From Planctomycetota bacterium (GTDB lineage: Bacteria; Planctomycetota; Brocadiia; SM23-32; JAKLEA01): a stretch of DNA of 64,000 nucleotides. A program made the translations under genes and the position numbers. A model generated the notes under the pieces. It was given only the letters and a program-made list of their open reading frames with translations, had not been told where the DNA came from and did not search any database. The stretch's first letter is position 1. Every line of letters begins with the position of its first letter. The stretch is taken from assembly GCA_022711755.1 (NCBI GenBank), contig JAKLEA010000004.1:248001-312000 (forward strand), written 5' to 3'. Below are positions 26,979 through 35,793 of this stretch, piece by piece.

Positions 26979-27153
26979 CGCGTGTCTCCCCTGCTCATTC
27001 CCTCCGCGTCAACTGCTCCCGCTCCACATTGACGCCGGAATCGAGCCGTTAACATATCATACCACCGGCGACGCCGTCTGCGCGATTGTTTTTTTCGCGC
27101 CTTCGCAACGTCTCAATTCTAAGCCGAAAGAGGACATTCGCGAAGGGCCTCTC

Positions 27154-28470
27154 CTATCCAGCATCAACGACAAACACCTGGTTGAAAGGCGGATTGCCGA
27201 CGCGGCGCAGATACGCGATCCGTCTTCCGTCCGGCGAGAACACGCACGCCTCCGGGCGCGGCGCTTCGCCATCTCCGAATCGGGACGTCAACCGCCTGCT
27301 CCTCCCGGTCGCCGCATCGGTGATGAAGACGCTGTTGTCCATTGCGTAGGTTATTGATTGCCCGTCCGGACTCCACGTGAATGCTGACGATACGCTCCAC
27401 TTGTTTCGGGTCAATTGAACCGGGGAGCCGCCGTTGGGCGACACCGTCCAGATCTGCGCCGCGCCGTCGTCATCCTTCATCAGGAAGGCGATGCGCGAAC
27501 CGTCCGGGGAGCTGCGGAGCCAGTGCCGGACTCCCTGAACGCCCGGATATTTACGGTCAGCCGTGCGCGTAAGACGTCGCTGGCACGCTCCGAGCGGCGG
27601 GCGGGGACGGCGCGTCTGCGTGCCCTCCAGCGGCCCCGCGCCGGGCTGCGTCACGTCATCCGGAATATCAACCATGAAAACCTCGGTGATCGCGCTTCCG
27701 TCGCTCAGGAGCAGGTCGCCCAGGAACGCAAGCGCGCGCTTCTGCCGCGTTCCGTCCGGGCGGAGGTACCCGTCCGCGCCGATCCATCCGTCCTCATAGG
27801 CCTTCCTGATTTCATCCGATCCGGGCTTAGGATTCGCGGTCACCTCGGTCACGACCACTGAGAAGAACGCCCCGTCATGGTTGCGCGGATGCTCCCGCCG
27901 GACGCGCACAGGCCCCGCCGGGGCGCACACGGCGACGCACCGCAGATTCATCTCATGCTCCGCCGTCTCATCCGTGAAATGCGCGAGAACCTGGTCCTCG
28001 TATGTGAAGCTCACCCATCGTCCGTCCGCGCTGAATACATGGACATGCGACCCGCCGCGAAGAGCGCCGGGGGTGAAGGGCGGGGTCATGTCCCGGGCGT
28101 CCATGTTCAGGGCGATGCCCGGCCTGGCGTCCTCCACGATCACCCCCTGCCGGCGGCTCATGCCGTAGGTCCAGTCCGGGGTCGGATTCTCCGGTCCCAG
28201 GATGAATGCCGTCTTGTTCTCAACCGGGCTGTATGTGGCCACTCCGCAGAAGGCACCGTTGCGGGATTCATAGAGTGTTCTCACCTCGCCGGTCGCGGGG
28301 CGGACCTTCTCAATGCGGAGACCGTCGAACCCCGCTCCCGCCTGGTCGGAGCGCGTGTCGTAGACGATCCATTCCCCGTCCGGCGCCCAGACGTTAACGT
28401 TGGTCAGTATGTGGCCATGAGGCGCGGTTGTTATCTGGCGTTCAGCGCCGAAAGATTCTTTCTCGCTCAT
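27154..28470 (-). CDS. YidR-like beta-propeller protein (DUF3748)
   Basis: 438 residues, cytoplasmic, no signal peptide. HILTNVNVWAPDGEWIVYDT, GVATYSPVENKTAFILGPEN, TPGALRGGSHVHVFSADGRW, HPRNHDG and GSDEIRKAYEDGWIG follow the E. coli YidR (DUF3748) sequence as I remember it almost block by block, including RHW-type LRSSPDGSRIAFLMKDDDG. TolB/WD40-like blades are also shared with oligogalacturonate lyases. The family's function is not established, though YidR sits near sugar-acid genes in enterobacteria. ATG 28470 has a GGAGAG site. Divergent from the SLC12-like transporter across 254 bases. Confidence 0.88.
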   Translation of the reverse strand: MSEKESFGAERQITTAPHGHILTNVNVWAPDGEWIVYDTRSDQAGAGFDGLRIEKVRPATGEVRTLYESRNGAFCGVATYSPVENKTAFILGPENPTPDWTYGMSRRQGVIVEDARPGIALNMDARDMTPPFTPGALRGGSHVHVFSADGRWVSFTYEDQVLAHFTDETAEHEMNLRCVAVCAPAGPVRVRREHPRNHDGAFFSVVVTEVTANPKPGSDEIRKAYEDGWIGADGYLRPDGTRQKRALAFLGDLLLSDGSAITEVFMVDIPDDVTQPGAGPLEGTQTRRPRPPLGACQRRLTRTADRKYPGVQGVRHWLRSSPDGSRIAFLMKDDDGAAQIWTVSPNGGSPVQLTRNKWSVSSAFTWSPDGQSITYAMDNSVFITDAATGRSRRLTSRFGDGEAPRPEACVFSPDGRRIAYLRRVGNPPFNQVFVVDAG

Positions 28471-28589
28471 TCATCTCTCCTCTCAGGGATGGTAATCCTA
28501 CTGCGGCGGAAATGCCCGGACAATAGAGCGATTCCAGATGGTTGCGGCGCGGATGAAGGACCTTGAAAGCATGGCGAACGTCGCCGTTG

Positions 28590-28618
28590 TTGTTTTTCGG
28601 AATAACGCATGGTACAGT
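28590..28618 (+). promoter_or_regulatory. Possible promoter of the SLC12-like gene
   Basis: TTGTTT (28590-28595), 17-base spacer, TACAGT (28613-28618), about 105 bases before the start codon. Only a partial consensus match. Confidence 0.35.
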
Positions 28619-28724
28619 CACTAAAGTAATCGGCCGGAGCATCGTCCGGCAGAGACTGGATTTCGCAGGCGCTCAGTATCCCCCCCCTGGATGGTTTCCA
28701 TTCCGGTTGCAGGTCGGAGAACGA

Positions 28725-30927
28725 ATGACAGAGAAAACGCAGCCAGTCGAGAATAGCCCCAGTAAATTCGGCACTTTCGGCGGAGTTTTCACGCCCAGCG
28801 TATTGACGATTCTCGGTGTGATAATGTTCCTGCGTTTCTCGGCGGTGGTCGGCTATGCCGGACTCCGGAATGCCTTGCTCATACTTCTTGGGGCGAAGGC
28901 AATCACTATAACCACCGCCCTCTCGCTGTCGTCCACGTCCACGAACATGCGAGTCGGCGGGGGGGGGGCCTTACTACCTGATAAGCCGGAGCCTGGGCGT
29001 TGAATTCGGCGGGATGATCGCCGTGTTCTACTACATTGCGCAGGCGGTTGCCGTTTCAATGTATGTGATAGGCTTCACGGAAGCCGTCTTTTCGGCCTTT
29101 CCAGCCCTGGAGCTATCGTTCCAGATGGTCGCCACTCTCACAAACATCCTGGTGTTTGCGTGCGTTTACATCGGAGCCGGATGGACGATCAAAATCCAGT
29201 ACGTCATTCTGGCCGTGCTAATGTTATCGGTCGGATCATTCTGGGTCGGCGGGCTGATGAATGCTTCCATGGATACCCTCAGCTCAAACATGGAGCCGCA
29301 ATGGACAGCGGAGTACGGGTTCTTCGGGGTTTTTGCCCTGTTCTTCCCGGCCGTAACAGGCATCATGGCAGGGGTGAATATGTCCGGCGATCTGCGGAAT
29401 CCGAGCCGTTCAATACCAAAAGGGACCTTAATGGCCATTGGACTGACGGCCCTGATATATGCGAGTTTTGCGGTCATACTGGCGGCCTGCAACAGCCGCG
29501 AGGCGCTGCTCGGGCACAGCTTCGTGGTAAAGGATACGGCATGGTCCGGGCTGCTGATCTACGCGGGAGTCATCTGCGCCACGCTATCTTCCGCTCTTGG
29601 CAGCATGATGGGGGCTCCCCGCATTCTCCAGGCGTTTGCGCGGGATAACATCTTCCCCTGGCTAAAAGGATTCGGGCGCGGAAGCGGCGTATCCGATGAA
29701 CCACGGCGCGCTATCGTGATCACGTTCATGATCTCGCAGATAGGCATCATGATCGGAGATCTGGACACGGTCGCCCCTATCATCACGATGTTTTTCCTTA
29801 TAACCTACGGCACAATCAATCTGGCATGCTTTGACGAGATGATCTCGCGGAACCCCAGTTTCAGGCCGACATTCCGGTTCAACCACTGGTCCCTGGCGCT
29901 GGCAGGCGCGCTGGGGTGTCTGGCAGTGATGTTCCTCATCAACTGGGTATGGGCCATCGCAGCCATCCTGCTGGCCGGCGGGACGTATGCGCTGATCGCG
30001 AGGGCGGAGATCATTGTCCAGTGGGGAGACGTACAGAGCGGACTCGCCTTCCAGCGCGCGCGGAAAGCTCTTCTTCGCCTTGAACAGGAAAGCTACCACG
30101 CCAAAAACTGGCGTCCTTCAACGCTCGCTCTCAGCGGCGGAGCCTGGAACCGCCTGAACCTTGTCAAATACGCTTGCCTGCTGTCAGCCGACCGGGGCAC
30201 CGTCTCGCTGGCGCAGATCATAATCGGGAACCTGGACGACCGCATCGCCCTTCAGCACGAAGCTGAGAGGCAGATGCGCAAGTTCATAAGCGAGGAGAGG
30301 CTGGCAGCGTTTCCGGTCGTGGTGGCTGACGAGAGCTTCCTGCAAGCCCTGAAGGCATTGTTGCAGTGCCACGGGATAGGCGGCCTCAGACCTAACATCC
30401 TCCTGCTGGGCTGGAGCGGAGACCCTTCCAGCTCCACAGTCTTCACTTCGATCCTGAGTCTCGCCAAACGTATGAATAGAAGCCTGATCGTCATCAGACG
30501 GCACAAACTTGGAGTGGACCTGGATGATCCGGTCGGCCTGATCAATATCTGGTGGAACGACTCGAAGAATGCGCAGTTGATGCTGCTGATGGGGTTCTTA
30601 TTACGCGAGAACAGGGCTTGGCGCGGCTGCCCCCTGCGTATTCTGCGCACTGTGCCTCCTCTGGCCGATGTTGATAACGTGCTAAAAGAGATGAATAAGA
30701 CGCTATCTAGCGCGCGCATCTTTGCCGATGTTGTGGTGCTGCCGACGGATGATCCCCTGGAAGCGGTGCGCAGGGCAATGCAGCCCTCGGCTGTCCTGTT
30801 CGTAGGATTCGAGCCGGGGGAGACAGATCCGGGAGGCATCCTGGCGGCCGATCTGCAGGATATCATGGGACTTCCCGGCGACGTGATACTTGTTTATAAC
30901 GCCGGCGACGTCTCGCTTACTGCGTGA
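28725..30927 (+). CDS. SLC12-like permease, split by a frameshift after a G tract
   Basis: ATG 28725 has GGAGA upstream and opens FGTFGGVFTPSVLTILGVIM and STSTNMRVGGGG, the N-terminal signature of cation-chloride cotransporter (SLC12)-type APC permeases. The frame then goes astray (LLPDKPEPGR, stop 29001-29003). The continuation YYLISRSLGVEFGGMIAVFY lies in the +1 frame and is open to 30927, with an ATG at 29014. About ten further membrane segments follow, then a soluble C-terminal domain typical of SLC12 (IIIGNLDDRIALQHEAERQM; ILLLGWSGD). A 10-G run occupies 28959-28968. The downstream 637 codons have no further damage. It may be a phase-variable gene, a programmed frameshift, a young pseudogene or a sequence error. 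Confidence 0.8.
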
Positions 30928-30940
30928 TACGCCGGGAGTC

Positions 30941-31068
30941 GTTAGTAGGGTGGGCGCTCTGCGCCCACGCGGAGGATCGGCGCGGTGTGTCATCGCGTCG
31001 CTTATGCGCCGCTAATGACCCTGCATCTACCTCATCGCGCCTCCGAACTCCTGGATTTCCAGAACCTG
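30941..31068. repeat. Dispersed repeat, copy 1, with a duplicated epimerase 3' end
   Basis: Aligns with 32172-32314 (same orientation) over nearly its whole length with a short deletion. The shared core includes TGGGCGCTCTG, GGAGGATCGGCGCGGTGTGT and CTGCATCTACCTCAT. Its right end (TCCTGGATTTCCAGAACCTG) copies the last codons of the epimerase gene at 32278. The left part contains an inverted repeat TGGGCGC-TCT-GCGCCCA. Confidence 0.75.
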
Positions 31069-31147
31069 CACGAACATGCGAGTCGGCGGGGGGACCTTAC
31101 TACCTGATAAGCCGTAGCCTGGGCGTTGAATTCGGCGGGATGATCGC
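31069..31147 (+). pseudogene. Fragment duplicated from the SLC12-like gene
   Basis: 79 bases nearly identical to 28940-29021, running from CACGAACATGCGAGTCGG to GAATTCGGCGGGATGATCGC. The G run here is six G plus A instead of ten G, a 3-base difference, so the phase between the MRVGG and YYLISRS parts is the same as in the parent gene. Flanked on both sides by unrelated sequence. Confidence 0.8.
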
Positions 31148-31313
31148 TGACGAGGTCGGTTTCCGTGGCAAGATTGAGTAGGACCTATCCAAGCCGGACA
31201 GCCAGCCGCGCCGCTGCTTGAAAGTCTCCCGGGCGGAAAGGGAATTCGGCTTAAGGGCACGGACGGGGCTGAAGGAGGGTCTGAAGAAGACGATGGAATG
31301 GTACCTGGCATGA
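31143..31313 (+). pseudogene. 3' end of a GDP-fucose-synthase-like epimerase gene
   Basis: In frame from ATC 31143 the translation is IADEVGFRGKIE, then an in-frame TAG (31179-31181), then [33 protein letters not shown] and [10 protein letters not shown] with a normal stop. This matches the C-terminus of GDP-L-fucose synthases (family pattern ...WDxSKPDGQPRRxLDxSRAxxxFGF...EGLxxTxxWY), the TAG replacing the conserved Trp. The rest of the gene is missing and the fragment is joined directly to the SLC12 fragment through a few shared bases. The 180 bases after it, to 31496, hold no gene that I can see. Confidence 0.8.
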
Positions 31314-31496
31314 GACTGCGCATACGAGTGGATGTCAATTCGAAACTGCTTGACAGTCCTCGCGCAGAAGAATAGCTTTACCGTTGTTGGAAAGTTCATG
31401 GTCTTATAGTCGTTTGTCAAAACCACGGGCCTCGGATGCTGCGACAGATTCCCGATGGAGTAATCTCTTATCTTCGGCCCGTGAGGAGGCGCTTCG

Positions 31497-32168
31497 ATGA
31501 GGATGATAAGGTTGTCGTTGGCTCTGGCGTCGCTGCTGGCCGTCAGTATGGCTGCCCGGGCGGGCATTCTGATTGTTGATCAATCCGCCGGAATAACCAC
31601 CTCCGTCTGGTCGAATCATTTCACGTATCCGGGGCCGGTTACGGATGTATTTCAGGGCTGGGACGACTTCACCACCACGCAGGACTATTACATAACCCAG
31701 ATGACCGCCTTTGGATTCGGCCCTGCGGCCGGCCCGTCATGGATCCAGAGCATAGTGGGCGAGATATGGAGCGGCCTGCCCGGTTCCGGAACGCTGGTTC
31801 TTTCCGGAGTGTCAAGCAACTGGGTTTATCAGGACAGCAGTTTCCAGAATCTGGTCATTGATTTCGGCGGGCAGTTCCTTCCGGCCGGGACGTACTGGGT
31901 CACGGCCTACATCGTCATCCCGGGCGCCGCGGAGAGTCCGTGGGACTGGTATGAAAGGCTTCCGGTCAGCGGGTCGGAGCATCATTTCCTCGATTTCAAT
32001 CTCAATGTGTATCCACACTCTCTCGACGACGGCGTCTCGCAGGACCTGGCGTATACGCTTGAGGCCAACCTGGTTCCCGAGCCGGGCGCAAGCGCACTGG
32101 TATGCCTGGGCATAGCCGGAATCCTCGCCTATAGGCGACGTGGGAAGGATTCCAGGAACACCGCATAG
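31497..32168 (+). CDS. PEP-CTERM exported protein
   Basis: 223 residues. LSLALASLLAVSMAARA is a signal peptide cleaved at ARA|G. The middle is a beta-rich domain with many Trp and aromatic residues (GWDDFTTTQDYYITQMTAFG), typical of PEP-CTERM substrates. The C-terminus VPEPGASALVCLGIAGILAY followed by RRRG is a complete PEP-CTERM sorting signal (PEP motif, hydrophobic segment, basic tail), so an exosortase should process it and anchor or release it at the surface. ATG 31497 has GAGGAGG upstream. No exosortase gene lies in this window. Individual function unknown; such proteins are often linked to exopolysaccharide. Confidence 0.9.
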   Translation: MRMIRLSLALASLLAVSMAARAGILIVDQSAGITTSVWSNHFTYPGPVTDVFQGWDDFTTTQDYYITQMTAFGFGPAAGPSWIQSIVGEIWSGLPGSGTLVLSGVSSNWVYQDSSFQNLVIDFGGQFLPAGTYWVTAYIVIPGAAESPWDWYERLPVSGSEHHFLDFNLNVYPHSLDDGVSQDLAYTLEANLVPEPGASALVCLGIAGILAYRRRGKDSRNTA

Positions 32169-32171
32169 TGG

Positions 32172-32314
32172 AAGTTGCAGGATGGGCGCTCTGCACCCAC
32201 GAGGAGGATCGGCGCGGTGTGTCATCGCGTCGCTTTCGCGCCGCGCCTTGCGCGCTGCTAACGATCCTGCATCTACCTCATTTCGCCTCCGGATTCCTGG
32301 ATTTCCAGAACCTG
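32172..32314. repeat. Dispersed repeat, copy 2
   Basis: Counterpart of 30941-31068; starts four bases after the PEP-CTERM stop and runs into the last ~37 bases of the epimerase gene. Contains ATGGGCGCTCTGCACCCAC, the GGAGGATCGGCGCGGTGTGT core and about 14 extra bases (CGCGCCTTGCGCGC region) absent from copy 1. Confidence 0.75.
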
Positions 32315-33387
32315 ACAAGCGCCCCCGCGTAGCTTTCCAGTGTGGGACATGAAATCCCGGTCCCTTCAAGCGCCTTGCTTACGTTTGTCGTGTCGTACTC
32401 CGCCCAGTGATCGCAGTATGGGACGATGTGGCTGTAGAAGGGGTTGACCTTGAAGAACGGGGGCGAGGAGACGAGGCGCAGGCCCATGATCTTGTCCAGG
32501 GCGAGATACTTGAAGGCGAAGACGGCCATGCCGAAGGGAAGGTGAATGCGCGGGGTCCGGACGCCAAGCTCGCGGCTGAGGGTTTCCATTATCTGGTCAA
32601 CGCTTCTCGCGTTGGGGTCGGCGATCTGGAAGGTCATGCCGATGGTGTCCGGCTTCTGCGAGACGGCGAACGCGGCGTCAAGGAGGTAATCCGACGGGAC
32701 GAAGTTGACGGGGCACTTGCCGTTGCCCGGAATCGCGCCGAGCGACGGCCCCAGCAGTCGTATTCCCAACATGCTGTTGGCCAGCGCGCTGACGGCGTAA
32801 TAGACGCCGTCGAACTTCACAGTAGCGCCGGTCTTGGAGTCCCCGGTGACTATGGCGGGGCGGATGATGCGCGTGGGCAGCTTGTCCATCCGCTTGCGGA
32901 CGAGGACCTCGGCCTTGAACTTGGTGGACTCGTACCAGTTGTTGAATTCCTGCCCCTTGTCGAGTTCCGATTCGAGGACGCGGCCCTTGCGCTTGCCGGA
33001 GACGTAGCAGGTGCTGACGTAATTGAGCGCCTTGAGGTCGGGGCATTTTTCCGCAAAGTCAAGGACGTTGGCCGTGCCGGTGACGTTGACGCGCTCCGCC
33101 AGGCTCTGCTCGACGTCAAGGCGGTAGATGGCGGCCAGGTGCCAGATCGTGTCAATGCCTTCGGGGGGGGCGGCCAGACCGAGGCCCGGTTTCGATATGT
33201 CCCCCTCGGCCATGCTAAGGCGTTCGCGGAATCCCGGCTCCGGGAAGGAGTCGGCAAGGCGGTCGAACTGGCTGGAAAGGCCGGGTTCGACCAGGACGAC
33301 GACTTCATCCCGCGTGTTTCGCAGGATTTTTCCGATCAGACCCGCGCCGAGGAATCCGGCGCCGCCCGTCATGAATATGCGGCCCAT
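32278..33387 (-). CDS. NAD-dependent epimerase/acyl-reductase-like SDR (NAD_binding_4 type)
   Basis: 369 residues. FMTGGAGFLGAGLIGKIL is the extended-SDR nucleotide motif TGGxGFLG. LNYVSTCYVSGKRKG with NWYESTKFKAEVLV gives the YxxxK catalytic pair and Ser. The length and the STCYVSG plus ESTKFxAE pattern fit the NAD_binding_4 group (male-sterility / fatty-acyl reductase / thioester reductase) better than sugar epimerases. It may reduce an acyl thioester or modify a lipid. It begins 13 bases after the aldehyde dehydrogenase stop on the same strand, so an acyl/aldehyde pathway is a reasonable inference. Its 3' end is duplicated at 31032-31068. Confidence 0.8.
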   Translation of the reverse strand: MGRIFMTGGAGFLGAGLIGKILRNTRDEVVVLVEPGLSSQFDRLADSFPEPGFRERLSMAEGDISKPGLGLAAPPEGIDTIWHLAAIYRLDVEQSLAERVNVTGTANVLDFAEKCPDLKALNYVSTCYVSGKRKGRVLESELDKGQEFNNWYESTKFKAEVLVRKRMDKLPTRIIRPAIVTGDSKTGATVKFDGVYYAVSALANSMLGIRLLGPSLGAIPGNGKCPVNFVPSDYLLDAAFAVSQKPDTIGMTFQIADPNARSVDQIMETLSRELGVRTPRIHLPFGMAVFAFKYLALDKIMGLRLVSSPPFFKVNPFYSHIVPYCDHWAEYDTTNVSKALEGTGISCPTLESYAGALVRFWKSRNPEAK

Positions 33388-33400
33388 GAGCCACGTGCCC

Positions 33401-35044
33401 CTACTTGAAGAAGTTCTTCAGTATGAACGCGTTGGTGCGCATCATTGCGCCGAGCCGTCCGCTGCGCCCATGCTGGAACTGTATCGCGTTCGTAAAGAAC
33501 GAAAGAAGTCCGCTGCCGGACTTCTGGAGCCAGGGCTGGCGCATGTCCAGCGGGAGCCACTTCTTCGATGCGTTCACCAGCATGACCTGCGGGGTCGTGC
33601 AATGCAGGAAGCCGAGGTCGCCCTGGGACGCCCCGCAGCCCGACTTCTTTATGCCGATCCACGGAACGCTCGGATCCGTGAAGGACCAGAGAACGTCATT
33701 GACATAGACCACGCCGGACTCGATCTGCTGCGCGATCCGAATTCCCTTGGAAATGTCTTTAGTGAAGACCGCGCCGTTGAGTCCGTATTCGGAATCGTTG
33801 GCCAGCTTGACAGCCTCCGACTCGGAGTCTACCACCATGATCGGCAGCGTCGGGCCGAAGGTCTCCTCGCGCATGGCCATCATCTCGTGGTTGACGTCGG
33901 TCAGAACGGTCGGCTGGAAGAAGGTCCCGCCGGCGTATTCGCCCTGGTCCAGGACTTTGCCGCCGAAGAGGACCTTCGCGCCTCTTTCAACCGCTTCGTC
34001 AACGTGGGATTTGACCTTCTCAAGCTGGCTGCGGTTGATGACCGGCCCCATGTCAACCGTCTCGTCCATCCCGTTGCCGACCTTCATCGTGCTGACGATT
34101 TCAACGACGCGTTTGATGAAGGCGTCGGCGCTTTTCCTCGTAACGTAGACGCGCTCCACGGAGCAACATGTCTGCCCGCAGTTGTAGAAAGAGGCGAAAA
34201 TACTGGCGCGAGCCGCCAGGTCTATGTCCGCGTCGTCGCAGACGATGACGGGGTCCTTGCCGCCCAGCTCGAGCACCGGCTGCTTGAGGTGCGGGGCGAG
34301 TTTCTCGCTGAGGTCAACGCCTGAATCAACGCTGCCGGTCAGGGAGATGTCCTTGATGCGCCCGCGGGCAAGCTCCTCCAGCAGGGCCACGCCGGTAACG
34401 CTGTGGGAGCCGGTGATGACCTGTAGCGGGCACGGACCGGAGGCATGGCGTTTCCATGCTTCAGAGAAGACGTTGTAAAGTTCCAGTCCGGTCAGCGGGG
34501 TTTCGCTGGATGGTTTCAGCACGACGCAGTTGCCCGCCGCGAGCGACTGGACGATTGGGACGAGGATTGCGAAGGGGTAGTTCCAGGGCATGATGTAGCC
34601 GACGACGCCCTTCGGCTTGTGGAAAATCTTGAGCGGCTTGCCCTTGTTGATAAGGTTCGAGGGCAGACGCCACCTGCCTCCCGCCAGTCTTTTCGCCTGC
34701 TTCGGAAAGTAGCGCATGCCTTCAAGGATGCCGTAGACCTCGGACATGCTTTCGGCGATCGGCTTGCCGGTTTCCTGTGTGACGACGGTGGCCACGCGGC
34801 GGGCGTTGTCGGCCAGGATGCCTTCAGCCTCGCGGAAGATGCGCGTCCGCTGCCCGTGCGTCATTCGAGGCCACTGTTTGGCAGCCTCGTGCGCATTGTC
34901 AACCGCCTGGGCGACATCGTCCGCGCCGCAGACACGGACGGTGAGGATTTCCCTGCCTTCAAGCTGGATTGGTTTGCCTGTGGCGGGGTTGATAAGTTTT
35001 AGGAATTTCTTTCCGTTTTCTGTGACAACCTGTTGGAGACCCAT
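33401..35044 (-). CDS. NAD(P)-dependent aldehyde dehydrogenase
   Basis: 547 residues with the complete ALDH framework: GVVGYIMPWNYPFAI (oxyanion Asn), VVLKPSSETP (cofactor Lys), KDISLTGSVDSG (nucleotide loop), PVLELGGKDPVIVC (general-base Glu), NCGQTCCSVERVYV (catalytic Cys) and REETFGPTLPI. It is about 50 residues longer than usual; the C-terminal extension (about 490-547, GLLSFFTNAIQFQHGR region) is hydrophobic/basic and may bind membrane. It oxidises aldehydes to acids, or runs with the adjacent acyl-reductase-like SDR in long-chain aldehyde metabolism. Confidence 0.92.
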   Translation of the reverse strand: MGLQQVVTENGKKFLKLINPATGKPIQLEGREILTVRVCGADDVAQAVDNAHEAAKQWPRMTHGQRTRIFREAEGILADNARRVATVVTQETGKPIAESMSEVYGILEGMRYFPKQAKRLAGGRWRLPSNLINKGKPLKIFHKPKGVVGYIMPWNYPFAILVPIVQSLAAGNCVVLKPSSETPLTGLELYNVFSEAWKRHASGPCPLQVITGSHSVTGVALLEELARGRIKDISLTGSVDSGVDLSEKLAPHLKQPVLELGGKDPVIVCDDADIDLAARASIFASFYNCGQTCCSVERVYVTRKSADAFIKRVVEIVSTMKVGNGMDETVDMGPVINRSQLEKVKSHVDEAVERGAKVLFGGKVLDQGEYAGGTFFQPTVLTDVNHEMMAMREETFGPTLPIMVVDSESEAVKLANDSEYGLNGAVFTKDISKGIRIAQQIESGVVYVNDVLWSFTDPSVPWIGIKKSGCGASQGDLGFLHCTTPQVMLVNASKKWLPLDMRQPWLQKSGSGLLSFFTNAIQFQHGRSGRLGAMMRTNAFILKNFFK

Positions 35045-35291
35045 TGTGTTCTCGATGCTCCTGACTGTATTTCCGCCGCCGTGAGTCCGGCGAGCCGCAA
35101 ATCCCCGGAACGCGGAAATATGATAACAGGAAACGGGCGTGAAGACAGTACCAGCCTTTGATATTTCATTCTGATCGGTTGGCGAATGGGAGATTGGAGA
35201 GGACGGATTTTAACATGCGGGAGAGAATCGGTGATACTTGTGTAAAGAATGACGTTGGCGTTTCTTTTCCGCATCCCGAAGGAGCGCAGTC

Positions 35292-35651
35292 ATGGGATTG
35301 ATTACCCTTGAGTTGCAGGTGTCGAACCCGGCAAATCCAACCGTTTCCCGGGGCGTCGAGTTTCTGGTGGATTCGGGAGCCATATATTCCGTCGTCCCTG
35401 AGGCTGTTCTTGCGGCTCTGGGCATATCGCCATTGACGGAGCAGGAGTTCCGTCTGGCAAATGGGGACAAGATTCGCCGCAGGAAGGGGCTGGCCGTCTT
35501 CAGGTATGGGGATCGCGCAGGAGGCGCCGATGTGATATTCGGCGAGAAGGGGGATCACAATTTGCTGGGGGCTTTGACGCTGGAGGCTCTGGGAGTTTTC
35601 ATTGATCCGTTGAAGCGGGAGATCAGACCGTTGCCGATGATGCTTGCGTAA
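35292..35651 (+). CDS. Retropepsin-like aspartic protease family protein
   Basis: 119 residues. EFLVDSGAIYSVVP holds the D(T/S)G catalytic motif of clan AA proteases, followed by LGISPLTEQEFRLANG and a second hydrophobic glycine turn LLGALTLEALGVFIDPLKR, typical of the small single-domain bacterial retropepsin-like proteins. Such proteins would act as homodimers. ATG 35292 has AAGGAG seven bases upstream. No signal peptide. It stands alone between a divergent dehydrogenase and the LEPRxLL gene. Substrate unknown, and activity has been shown for few members. Confidence 0.85.
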   Translation: MGLITLELQVSNPANPTVSRGVEFLVDSGAIYSVVPEAVLAALGISPLTEQEFRLANGDKIRRRKGLAVFRYGDRAGGADVIFGEKGDHNLLGALTLEALGVFIDPLKREIRPLPMMLA

Positions 35652-35793
35652 AGCCGTCCGCCCCTTTATCTTGACAACAGTACAGAAGCAGGAATATCAT
35701 TCCGGCTTGCAGGTCGCCGGCGCGTCCATAGCATATGGTCACCGCCCCGATACAGATTTTTCCATAACCTCGCGTGGCAAGGAGCGCTGAGAC

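Noticed and set aside
30941..32314. Repeat pair flanking the PEP-CTERM gene as ends of a composite transposon
   Set aside because: The repeats are direct and unequal, contain a gene end, and no transposase or target duplication is visible.
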